Shown here piece by piece: positions 26,102-33,694 of a stretch of DNA of 64,000 nucleotides. The position numbers were made by a program, and so were the translations under genes. This DNA comes from Planococcus liqunii. GTDB taxonomy: Bacteria > Bacillota > Bacilli > Bacillales_A > Planococcaceae. The notes under the pieces were generated by a model. It saw only the letters and a program-made list of their open reading frames with translations. It had not been told where the DNA came from and made no database searches. The stretch lies in NCBI RefSeq assembly GCF_030413595.1, contig NZ_CP129238.1, positions 2,046,001-2,110,000 of the forward strand, in the 5' to 3' direction. The stretch's first letter is position 1. The number at the start of each line of letters is the position of its first letter.

Positions 26102-26113
26102 CTAATATTTTAG
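26102..26113. promoter_or_regulatory. candidate GntR operator in the divergent promoter
   Basis: CTAATATTTTAG, a CTAA-n4-TTAG inverted repeat identical to 25158-25169, 23 bases upstream of the GntR start. The 250-base divergent region 26080-26331 must hold promoters for the GntR and the MmgE/PrpD genes. Confidence 0.45.
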
Positions 26114-26331
26114 TCTCGGTAAAAAATAAAATTTTCAGATATTGTAGTCGAACTATAAGGGGCAATTGTTTCTTTTGTCAATGCCCTCAATTCGGAACTC
26201 GGCAATCTAAAAAGGCTGCTGTTTTCTTTGCTGATTTGAATCAATTTTGATTTTCTTATGAAAAAAATGATTGTGAGAAATTTTTTGGAAGGATAGTATG
26301 GAACTATTATTTGGAAAAGGAAGTGGTGGAA

Positions 26332-27675
26332 TTGACGTTAAGCACGGAATGGATCCAGGCAATCCGCATTCGCCAAAAGCAAGGGCTGCCTGAAAAGATT
26401 GCCGAGAAGACAAAACTGCATATAAAAGATACCGTTGCCATTTCTTTAGCTGCTCAAAAACGTGCACCCACCGCTCATCAATCCATGTTGGCGATGGCGA
26501 TGGGCGCAAGCGGCACCGGAAAAGTCATCGGCAGCCCTATGCGGTTGCCGCCAGGCCATGCGGCTTTTTGCAATACCGCTCTGGCGCATGCCTTGGATTT
26601 TGACGACATCAATGATTTGGCCAGAATTCATCCGACACCCATTTCTTTAGCGGCGGCTTTAGCTGCCGCCGATGCAGGCAAACCACCAGCCATCGATTTG
26701 GTGACAGCCGTAGCGCTTGGAAATGAACTTCTTTGCCGGATGGGCAAAGCGATTGAACCCAAGGGCGTCGGAGCGGATGCGAATTGGTTCTTGAGCCAGC
26801 TGTTTGGTTATTTTGGGGCAGCGATTACTGCCGGACTGGTGCTTGGATTGACTGACGAGGAACTTCGACATGCCATCGGGCTTGCCTATATGCAAGCCGC
26901 CGGCGGGAAAGAAGCAGGCGTTGGAACAGGGTCGCAGGCGCGTTCCATCTATCCGGCGTTCGCTTCGATGGGCGGTGTTCAGGCGGCATTATTGGCAAGT
27001 CAAGGCGTCACGGCTCCTTCGAGCAGCATGGATGGACCGACTGGATTTTTCCGGATCTATTTCGGGCAAAATCTTGCAGAGTCCCAGCAAAGCATCCTGT
27101 TGCATACAGAAACATGGGCGTTTGCTGACACTTCCATCAAACTTTTTCCCAGCTGCCGTTATTCGCATCCTTTTATCCAAGCAGCACTGCTGCTTCGCGG
27201 CAAAACAGAAGCACAAGAAATCAGCAGAATTGTCATCGGCGCCAACGAAACTGCCGCGATGCTTTGCCGTCCTTTGGCAGAGCGTTGCCGCCCCCGCACC
27301 TTACAGGATGCAAAATTCAGCATTCCCTTTATGGTGGCATGTGCACTCGTCCACGGCCGAGTGGATTTAAACAATTTAACCGAAAAAGCATTGGACGATT
27401 CCAACGTTTTACAGCTTGCAAGCTTAATTGAAATAAAACCGGCCCAAGATAACCTTCCAGGTTTGCCGCCGGGCGATATCCGCATATTCACAAAATCGGA
27501 AGAATTTCATTCCGTCTATAGCCTGAGCCCGGATACCGATCCAAATGCCGTGAAAGACAAGTTTGTTCAATGCTGTTCGGCTGCAGAAATCACTCTTCCT
27601 GAAGCTTTATGGGGTCAACTTACGAAGCAACTGGATTATGATTTAGCAGATGCTTTAGTCAATTGCTACAAATAA
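26332..27675 (+). CDS. MmgE/PrpD family dehydratase-like protein
   Basis: 447 residues from TTG 26332, chosen because AAGGAAG is eight bases upstream; TTG 26311 and GTG 26323/26326 are alternatives. The family core HALDFDDIN, then DLARIHPTP and a glycine-rich EAGVGTGSQARSIYPAF stretch, is present. Members include 2-methylcitrate dehydratase, cis-aconitate decarboxylase and iminodisuccinate epimerase; many in catabolic clusters are uncharacterised. It is divergent from the GntR gene with a shared promoter region and has its own terminator, so it is probably under the same control. It may process a tricarboxylate or dicarboxylate together with the PrpB-like lyase; this is inference. Confidence 0.8.
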   Translation: MTLSTEWIQAIRIRQKQGLPEKIAEKTKLHIKDTVAISLAAQKRAPTAHQSMLAMAMGASGTGKVIGSPMRLPPGHAAFCNTALAHALDFDDINDLARIHPTPISLAAALAAADAGKPPAIDLVTAVALGNELLCRMGKAIEPKGVGADANWFLSQLFGYFGAAITAGLVLGLTDEELRHAIGLAYMQAAGGKEAGVGTGSQARSIYPAFASMGGVQAALLASQGVTAPSSSMDGPTGFFRIYFGQNLAESQQSILLHTETWAFADTSIKLFPSCRYSHPFIQAALLLRGKTEAQEISRIVIGANETAAMLCRPLAERCRPRTLQDAKFSIPFMVACALVHGRVDLNNLTEKALDDSNVLQLASLIEIKPAQDNLPGLPPGDIRIFTKSEEFHSVYSLSPDTDPNAVKDKFVQCCSAAEITLPEALWGQLTKQLDYDLADALVNCYK

Positions 27676-27683
27676 TGGACGCC

Positions 27684-27723
27684 AAAAAAGCTGCAGCGGT
27701 GTAAAAACCGGTGCAGCTTTTTT
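27684..27723. terminator. bidirectional terminator
   Basis: AAAAAAGCTGCA (27684-27695) / TGCAGCTTTTTT (27712-27723), with A and T runs on either side, between the converging MmgE/PrpD and LacI genes. Confidence 0.85.
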
Positions 27724-27726
27724 ATA

Positions 27727-28734
27727 TTACTTCTTAACAAAGAAAGGTTTTGTTGTTTGCCGTTCGATTAACTCTACTTTTTTCTTCACATTCCGAAGCT
27801 CAGAATTCTTGCCGTTTATGCTTTGAAGGAGCAGTGAAATCGCATCTTTCCCGAGTTCTTTATTAGTAGCGGAAGTGCCAATGGAAGTTAGTTTGTTATC
27901 TAGATGGCTCGCTTCTGCGGAATTTCCGATTCCGATAATGCTGATGTCCTTTGGTACATCCAGACCGGCAATCTGCAAAAACTCCACCAATTGAATGGCA
28001 AGACTGTCGGATGCTGCTACAATCGCAGTCGGCTTTTTCTTAAGCACCATCAAACTTTCAAAAGCCGCATAAAGCGATACTTTGTCCTGTTTCGTAACCA
28101 CTAAGCGCTTTTTTCGGATTTTATGGTTATTCGCCTGCAAGGCATGGACAAAACCAAGGAGGCCGTCCTTATTCATTTCGGAATCGAGCGGCCCGCCGAT
28201 CCAAGCAAGCTCTTGATGTCCGCTGTCAATGAAATGACTAGCTGCCAAATATCCGGCTTCTGAATAATCCAAAGAAACCGAAAAGCCGTTTTCCGAATAG
28301 CCTTCATTCAGCAGAACGAATGGAATACCGGACTGTTTCAATTTTTTAGCAAGCCCTTCCTCGATCGACATGGAAGAAACGATGACGCCAGCGGTTCCCT
28401 GGGCTGCTAATTCATTGTATAGCGCTTCTTTGCCGCTTGCAGCGAATACATGAATATTCACCAGCATCCCTTGTTCTGCAGCACTATTCACAATTTCCTG
28501 CATAGCGCCCTGATAGATGATCGGGTCGTTTGCGGATGCTAAAATTCTGATGGTATTGGCTGCTTTCAGTTCTTCTATTTTTTCTTTCGGTTCAGCCGAA
28601 TAGCCCCATTCAGTGATCGCGGCCATGACTTTGTCGTAAGTTTCCTTTTTGACTTGATCGGGTTTATTCAGCACTCTGGAAACGGTTGTTTGGGAAACTC
28701 CTGCATATTTTGCGATTTCTGTCGTTGAAACCAT
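27727..28734 (-). CDS. LacI-family transcriptional regulator
   Basis: 335 residues with the N-terminal LacI helix-turn-helix (TTEIAKYAGVSQTTVSRVLN), the hinge helix and a periplasmic-binding-protein-like sensor domain. The usual C-terminal stretch VPKDISIIGIGNSAEASHL replaces the common GFDD motif. It stands alone; no sugar operon is adjacent, though 28858-28943 carries palindromes suggesting autoregulation. The effector cannot be read. Good ribosome binding site (AAAGGATG) before ATG 28734. Confidence 0.88.
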   Translation of the reverse strand: MVSTTEIAKYAGVSQTTVSRVLNKPDQVKKETYDKVMAAITEWGYSAEPKEKIEELKAANTIRILASANDPIIYQGAMQEIVNSAAEQGMLVNIHVFAASGKEALYNELAAQGTAGVIVSSMSIEEGLAKKLKQSGIPFVLLNEGYSENGFSVSLDYSEAGYLAASHFIDSGHQELAWIGGPLDSEMNKDGLLGFVHALQANNHKIRKKRLVVTKQDKVSLYAAFESLMVLKKKPTAIVAASDSLAIQLVEFLQIAGLDVPKDISIIGIGNSAEASHLDNKLTSIGTSATNKELGKDAISLLLQSINGKNSELRNVKKKVELIERQTTKPFFVKK

Positions 28735-28857
28735 GAAAACATCCTTTCTGTCTTACATTTATTCACTGGTTTATGTATACTCTTTAACCATACCACGTAT
28801 GAATGCGGGATGGTTGACTGATTTTATTTTATTCATAAAAATTTCACCTGCACTTGA

Positions 28858-28943
28858 ATGAATTATTCATATGAATCACAATAAAAAGCTACATTCTCTT
28901 TGTGAGGAATATGGCTTGGATTTGTTTTAAAGTGAATTATTCA
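28858..28943. promoter_or_regulatory. two palindromes upstream of the LacI gene
   Basis: ATGAATTATTCAT at 28858-28870 and GTGAATTATTCAA at about 28932-28944: the same TGAAT-T-ATTCA palindrome twice, 74 bases apart (about seven helical turns). Both are upstream of the LacI start at 28734 and could be its operators for a repression loop. Confidence 0.4.
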
Positions 28944-28972
28944 AATGACTTCATGATGTTGCATTTACTTAA

Positions 28973-29007
28973 GTTTACAGCAGAATCCCCTGCCTTCTGC
29001 TGTAAAC
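28973..29007. repeat. perfect 13-bp inverted repeat
   Basis: GTTTACAGCAGAA (28973-28985) and TTCTGCTGTAAAC (28995-29007) with a 9-nt loop. Neither side is U-rich, so it is not a standard terminator. It lies between the PPDK terminator and the LacI operators. Confidence 0.45.
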
Positions 29008-29034
29008 ATGAATGGTTCGGCAATGTACCAAGAA

Positions 29035-29076
29035 AAGAGGCCTTCCCAAGGGTGATTCTCCTTGGAAAGGCCTCTT
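29035..29076 (-). terminator. terminator of ppdK
   Basis: An AAGAGGCC.../...GGCCTCTT stem with minor internal mismatches, 41 bases after the ppdK stop, followed on the minus strand by TTTTCTTGG. Confidence 0.75.
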
Positions 29077-29116
29077 GCCTCACTTATTTATTTTTCCGGA
29101 ATTATTGCCAAACCCT

Positions 29117-31783
29117 TTATTTCTGTGTCACTTCAGCCCGTCGCAGCCCGTGTTTGATTGCCGCTTGCGCGGCAGCTAAACGCGCCAATGGAACACGGTA
29201 CGGTGAACAGCTGACATAATCCATCCCTTGCTGGCAGCAGAATTCAATCGAGCTCTTTTCACCGCCATGTTCTCCGCAAATTCCCGTCTTAAGGTCCGGA
29301 CGGGTTTGTTTGCCTAATTTGATGCCGGTCTTCACCAATACGCCCACACCTTCTCGGTCGAGCACGGCAAACGGATTGTCCGGAAGGATCTTTCTGTCCA
29401 CATAATCTTTCAAGAACTTGCCTTCTGCATCGTCGCGGCTGTAGCCGAACGTCGTCTGCGTCAAGTCATTTGTGCCAAATGAAAAGAAGTCGGCTTCGGT
29501 GGCAATTTCATCGGCTGTAAGTGCGGCACGCGGCACTTCGATCATGGTGCCGACCGAGTATTCAATTTGTTCACCCGTTTTCTTCTGGACAGCAACCGCG
29601 GTTTCATTGACCAGTTCCCGCAGGATTCTCAATTCATTGACATGGCCCACAAGCGGAATCATGATTTCGGGAATTACCGAAATTCCCTTGCTTTGCAGTT
29701 TAGCCGCTGAATTGAAAATAGCGGTTACCTGCATTTCATAGATTTCCGGATGGATAATGCCGAGGCGGCATCCACGGTGGCCAAGCATCGGGTTCGATTC
29801 ATGCAGTTGCCGAACGCGTTTCAACAATTTTTCTTTTACAGCGAGTCCCGGAGAATGGGAGTCCGTCACTTGCATTTCAGCCACTTCTATGGCTAACTGT
29901 TCTTTATCCGGCAAAAATTCATGTAGCGGCGGGTCAAGCAAGCGAATGGTCACAGGAAGCCCCTGCATCGCTTCAAAGATGCCTTCAAAATCACTTTCCT
30001 GCATCGGCAATAGCTGGTCGAGTGACCGTATTCTTTCTTCTTCCGTTTCCGCCAGAATCATTTGCTGAACAATCGGGGCCCGTTCCGAGTCCATAAACAT
30101 GTGCTCGGTGCGGCACAGTCCAATGCCTTCCGCTCCGAATTCCACCGCTTTTCTCGCGTCTTCTGGATTGTCGGCATTCGCCCGTACGTCGAGGCTCCGT
30201 TCCTGGTCTGCCCATGACAGCAACAGTTCAAATTCCTTGGAAAGCTCCGGAGCGATCATCGGAATTTCTCCCGCGAATATTTCACCGGTCCCGCCGTCTA
30301 TTGTAATCGTATCCAGCTGTTTGATGACCGTTTCGCCCACTTGGAACTGTTTTCGCTGCATATCAATTTTCACGGCTTCACAGCCGCAAATGCACGATTT
30401 CCCCATGCCTCTTGCCACAACGGCCGCATGGCTCGTCATGCCGCCGCGGCTCGTGACGACGCCTTGTGCCGCAATAATGCCATGGATATCGTCCGGCGTG
30501 GTTTCCGTGCGGACCAAGATGACGTTTATGCCTTCTTTGCTCAAATGCTCGGCTTCGTCCGGATCAAATACGACCCGTCCCGTAGCCGCTCCCGGAGAAG
30601 CCGGCAAGCCCTTCGCAAGCACGTCTTTCTGGTAGCGGTCGTCAATGCGGCGGTGGAGCAATTGGTTCAGTTGTTCGGGCTCCACGCGGCCGATCGCTTC
30701 CTGTTTTGTCAGGACGCCTTCTTCCACCATTTCGACTGCAGTACGCAGTGCGGCCTGGGCCGTCCGTTTGCCGTTCCGCGTCTGCAGGATGAACAATTTG
30801 CCGTGTTCAACCGTAAATTCGATGTCTTGCATATCGCGGTAATGGCGCTCCAGCTGCCGGCATACTTCCGTGAACTGTTCATACACTTCCGGCATATCCT
30901 GCTTTAAGGTGTCGATTGGATTCGGGGTCCGGATGCCGGCCACGACGTCTTCCCCTTGCGCATTGATGAGGTATTCGCCGTACAGCAAAGCCTCACCAGT
31001 CGAAGGATTGCGCGTGAAAGCGACGCCCGTCCCGGAATCATTCCCCATGTTGCCGAACACCATGCTTTGGATGTTCACAGCTGTGCCGTAGTGGCCGGGG
31101 ATTTTATTCAGCTGGCGGTAGACGATCGCCCGTTGGTTGTTCCAGGAATCGAAGACAGCGTTGATCGCCAGGAACAGCTGCTGCATCGGGTCTTGCGGGA
31201 ATTCTTCTTTTTTGTGCTTTTTGACGATCCTTTTATATTCCGCAATGACTTCTTTCCAATCGTCCGCTTCCAGCTCGGGATCGTTTTGGTAGCCTTTCGC
31301 TTCTCTGAATTTCTCCAGATACTGTTCAAAATAAAAGACGTCAATCTCCAGTACAACATTCGAAAACATTTGGATAAAGCGACGGTAGGAGTCGTACGCA
31401 AAACGCGGATTTCCGGTCAGCCTGGCTACCGCTTCCACTGTTTCATCGTTCATCCCAAGGTTCAGGACGGTATCCATCATCCCCGGCATCGAAAAGACCG
31501 AACCAGAACGCACCGACACCAGCAAAGGATTGTCTGTTCCGCCAAGTTTTTTGCCAGTGGATTCTTCTAAACGGGCTAATGAATCCAGGATTTCGGTTTT
31601 GACTTCGTCCTGTATGCGCTTTCCGGATTCGTAATAATCGTTGCAGGCTTGTGCAGAAATCGTGAATCCAGGCGGTACCGGCAAACCGATATTCGTCATT
31701 TCCGCTAAGTTTGCCCCTTTGCCGCCCAAGATTTCTTTCATTTCACTATTACCTTCGTCGAACATATACACCATTTTAACCAT
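29117..31783 (-). CDS. ppdK: pyruvate, phosphate dikinase
   Basis: 888 residues, the standard PPDK length. The N-terminal ATP-grasp part has GGKGANLAEM and SVRSGSVFSMPGMMDT. The phosphohistidine domain has RGGMTSHAAVVARGMG (catalytic His, with the regulatory Thr two residues before it). The C-terminal TIM barrel includes LGHRGCRLGI and GICGEHGG. It interconverts pyruvate + ATP + Pi and PEP + AMP + PPi. The PpsR regulator gene is 30 bases upstream, forming a two-gene operon. Ribosome site AAGGGGG. It may help gluconeogenesis from the pyruvate released by the aromatic pathway. Confidence 0.96.
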   Translation of the reverse strand: MVKMVYMFDEGNSEMKEILGGKGANLAEMTNIGLPVPPGFTISAQACNDYYESGKRIQDEVKTEILDSLARLEESTGKKLGGTDNPLLVSVRSGSVFSMPGMMDTVLNLGMNDETVEAVARLTGNPRFAYDSYRRFIQMFSNVVLEIDVFYFEQYLEKFREAKGYQNDPELEADDWKEVIAEYKRIVKKHKKEEFPQDPMQQLFLAINAVFDSWNNQRAIVYRQLNKIPGHYGTAVNIQSMVFGNMGNDSGTGVAFTRNPSTGEALLYGEYLINAQGEDVVAGIRTPNPIDTLKQDMPEVYEQFTEVCRQLERHYRDMQDIEFTVEHGKLFILQTRNGKRTAQAALRTAVEMVEEGVLTKQEAIGRVEPEQLNQLLHRRIDDRYQKDVLAKGLPASPGAATGRVVFDPDEAEHLSKEGINVILVRTETTPDDIHGIIAAQGVVTSRGGMTSHAAVVARGMGKSCICGCEAVKIDMQRKQFQVGETVIKQLDTITIDGGTGEIFAGEIPMIAPELSKEFELLLSWADQERSLDVRANADNPEDARKAVEFGAEGIGLCRTEHMFMDSERAPIVQQMILAETEEERIRSLDQLLPMQESDFEGIFEAMQGLPVTIRLLDPPLHEFLPDKEQLAIEVAEMQVTDSHSPGLAVKEKLLKRVRQLHESNPMLGHRGCRLGIIHPEIYEMQVTAIFNSAAKLQSKGISVIPEIMIPLVGHVNELRILRELVNETAVAVQKKTGEQIEYSVGTMIEVPRAALTADEIATEADFFSFGTNDLTQTTFGYSRDDAEGKFLKDYVDRKILPDNPFAVLDREGVGVLVKTGIKLGKQTRPDLKTGICGEHGGEKSSIEFCCQQGMDYVSCSPYRVPLARLAAAQAAIKHGLRRAEVTQK

Positions 31784-31813
31784 CTGATGACCCCCTTGAA
31801 ATGAACAAACTGT

Positions 31814-32617
31814 TTAGAGATTCAAAATATCAATTACGTCGTTCGCCGTTTCTTCAATCGCCTTGTTCGACACATTAATGACTGGGCAGCCGACGCGCTT
31901 CATGATTTTTTCTGCATAATCCAGTTCTTCCAGAATGCGGTCCAACCGGGCATATGACGCGTTCGGCTGCAGGCCCATTTTTTTCAGCCGTTCTTTGCGG
32001 ATTGCGTTTAAATTGTCGGGCGTGATGATCAGTCCGATGCATCGGCCTTTCGGTACCTCAAACAGCTCAACCGGTACAGGCACTTCTGGAACCAATGGAA
32101 TATTGGCGACTTTATAGCCTTTATACGCCAAGTACATCGAAAGCGGCGTTTTGGATGTCCGTGAGACGCCGATCAACACAATATCCGCTTTTTTGATTCC
32201 TTCCAAGTCCCGGGCATCATCATACTTCACCGCAAACTCAATGGCGTCAACTTTTTGGAAATACCTTTCATCTAAGACATGCGTGAGCCCCGGCTTATGG
32301 GCGGGCTCCCGATTGAACTTGTCGACAAAAGCCTGCATTAATGGAGCCAGTAAATCAACCGCGGACACATTTTCTTCTTCAGCCCGTTTGTTCAGGTAAT
32401 CCCTCAACTCATCGACAACAATGGTGTAGACAATGATGGAAGAATCTTTTTTGGCTTTTGCAATGATTTCGTCAATATCCGTTTCATCACTGACATGCGA
32501 CGAATGGTGGATTCCAATTTCATCCTCGAGGAATTGAGCGGCTACTGCTTTGACCACCCGTTCGGCTGTTTCGCCGATGGAATCTGATACGACGTAGACG
32601 ATCTCTTTTCGGCTCAA
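31814..32617 (-). CDS. ppsR: PPDK regulatory protein, bifunctional kinase/pyrophosphorylase
   Basis: 267 residues, YqfL/DUF299 family. VVSDSIGETAERVVKAV at the N-terminus and the P-loop-like GVSRTSKTPLSMYLA near residue 150 are diagnostic. It phosphorylates the regulatory threonine of PPDK with ADP and removes it with Pi. TTG 32617 is the start, behind GGGGGAGAGG. It is followed directly by ppdK. The CBS-type regulator often found before this gene in Bacillales is not present here; a decayed protease gene occupies that place. Confidence 0.93.
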   Translation of the reverse strand: MSRKEIVYVVSDSIGETAERVVKAVAAQFLEDEIGIHHSSHVSDETDIDEIIAKAKKDSSIIVYTIVVDELRDYLNKRAEEENVSAVDLLAPLMQAFVDKFNREPAHKPGLTHVLDERYFQKVDAIEFAVKYDDARDLEGIKKADIVLIGVSRTSKTPLSMYLAYKGYKVANIPLVPEVPVPVELFEVPKGRCIGLIITPDNLNAIRKERLKKMGLQPNASYARLDRILEELDYAEKIMKRVGCPVINVSNKAIEETANDVIDILNL

Positions 32618-32653
32618 CTTATCCTCTCCCCCGTATCCAAAAGTAAATAAAAA

Positions 32654-32680
32654 GAATGCTCAGTTGATAGAAGAGCATTC
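32654..32680 (-). terminator. hairpin with T tail just upstream of ppsR
   Basis: GAATGCTC (32654-32661) / GAGCATTC (32673-32680) followed on the minus strand by TTTTTATTTACTTTT, only 37 bases before the ppsR start. It either ends transcription from upstream or acts as a leader attenuator of ppsR-ppdK. Confidence 0.55.
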
Positions 32681-32790
32681 ATTAAGATTAATGATAGGTC
32701 AAAGCCAAGAATTTTGCTATAGTTTTTATAATTTTCCAACCATTCGGCGTTTATTTCATCTTGCCAGTATAGTATTTTGCACGAAACACG

Positions 32791-32834
32791 AAACAGCCGT
32801 CTCCGAAATCGATTGATTTCGGAGACGGCTGTTT
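32791..32834. terminator. perfect 20-bp stem terminator
   Basis: The stem 32791-32810 pairs exactly with 32815-32834 around GATT (AAACAGCCGTCTCCGAAATC on the left arm). It is followed by TTTTTCCTTTAT on the plus strand; the minus-strand tail is weaker. It lies 22 bases after the stop of the decayed protease gene, so it was probably that gene's terminator. Confidence 0.75.
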
Positions 32835-32855
32835 TTCCTTTATATTGTTGCCAAA

Positions 32856-33081
32856 TCAATCCAATGCGTCTACCGCATCGATCAATCTGAATCCTGAATA
32901 CTTGTCATGGCCTGTTTTAAAGACATCTTCCGATGATGACTGAATGATGTGCTTGACTTGTGCCGGCTTTATAGCCGTATTTGCCGCCTGGAATGGTTGC
33001 ATATGACAAGCAGGAATTATTGCGTCCTGTGCCTGTTGCCGGATTGTAGTTCGGGCCCAAGTCGCCGCCCGGGGACATCTA
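32856..33081 (-). pseudogene. remnant of a subtilisin-like (S8) serine protease
   Basis: Minus-strand reading from 33081 gives SPGGDLGPNYNPATGTGR, later PGGKYGYKAGTS, the block around the catalytic Ser loop (G-T-S) of S8 peptidases. The frame then changes, and the next frame reads PAQVKHIIQSSSEDVFKTG, then HDKYSGFRLIDAVDALD-stop, the typical S8 C-terminus. The junction lies in GCCGGCACAAGTC, where the two frames overlap, so the codons between GTS and the C-terminal helices (normally about 15) were lost by deletion with a frameshift. Upstream of 33081 the frame hits a stop. Only the last fifth or so of the gene survives. Confidence 0.75.
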
Positions 33082-33175
33082 AAAATAAGTGCCTTGTCCT
33101 CCCAGGATTTTTAAAGAATGAGAAGAAAATGACGAAAAGCTTCCCCTGTTATAAAATGTAGATATAAGAATAAAA

Positions 33176-33197
33176 AAACAGCCTAAATCGGCTGTTT
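33176..33197. terminator. short hairpin terminator
   Basis: AAACAGCC / GGCTGTTT with TAAATC loop, preceded by seven A and followed by TTTCTTTTT on the plus strand. Between the protease remnant and the 33235 gene. Confidence 0.55.
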
Positions 33198-33234
33198 CGT
33201 TTCTTTTTATGTATATGGAAAGGAGTGGCGCCCT

Positions 33235-33600
33235 GTGGATCACTTATCCGCTCTTATAAAAGAAGAATCCATCAGATCCTTCCGCTCCACCATCAGCAAA
33301 TGTGAAAATGCCTGGATTCAAATGAACGAGAAAGGTTCCAACACCACCTTATTAGAGAAGCGACTCAATGCCCTGAAAGTCGGTTTGGCTGTACTGGAAA
33401 ATGCCTGGCATGAACAAACCCATCAATATACCTCTGAAGAACTAGCAGAAGCTCGGATAATCTTAAAAATCCTGGTTCCTTCGATTGAACACAGTTATGC
33501 CAGATTGAAGCCAGGCAGCCCGCAGCGGACGCTTTTGGAGAGAAGGAAAAAATCGTTGGACCAGGCAATTCAGGAGATTGATGATTTTTGCGGCGAATGA
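33235..33600 (+). CDS. hypothetical helical protein, 121 aa
   Basis: Not recognised. GTG 33235 has AAAGGAG nine bases upstream. The sequence is almost entirely helical, with two similar halves: TLLEKRLNALKVGLAVLENAW (about 42-62) and TLLERRKKSLDQAIQEID (about 100-117), suggesting an internal duplication of a TLLExRxxxL helix. No signal peptide or membrane segment. It has its own terminator; neighbours give no hint. Confidence 0.6.
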   Translation: MDHLSALIKEESIRSFRSTISKCENAWIQMNEKGSNTTLLEKRLNALKVGLAVLENAWHEQTHQYTSEELAEARIILKILVPSIEHSYARLKPGSPQRTLLERRKKSLDQAIQEIDDFCGE

Positions 33601-33627
33601 CTTAACGACTATTTGCTAGCATCTACG

Positions 33628-33672
33628 AAAAAGCAGCTTTTGAAACCCATCGGATTTTAAAAGCTGCTTTTT
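33628..33672. terminator. bidirectional terminator
   Basis: AAAAAGCAGCTTTT (33628-33641) is exactly complementary to AAAAGCTGCTTTTT (33659-33672). It lies between the converging 33235 gene and the CDP-glycerol transferase gene. Confidence 0.9.
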
Positions 33673-33694
33673 TTCTTCAACTTAAAATATAGAG

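Noticed and set aside
28902..29219. 105-codon plus-strand frame between the LacI and ppdK genes
   Set aside because: It overlaps the perfect inverted repeat, the ppdK terminator and the ppdK 3' end, with no ribosome site.
32614..32859. 81-codon minus-strand frame upstream of ppsR
   Set aside because: It reads through a perfect 20-bp terminator stem and a second hairpin; it has no start signal and is incompatible with the protease remnant that ends inside it.
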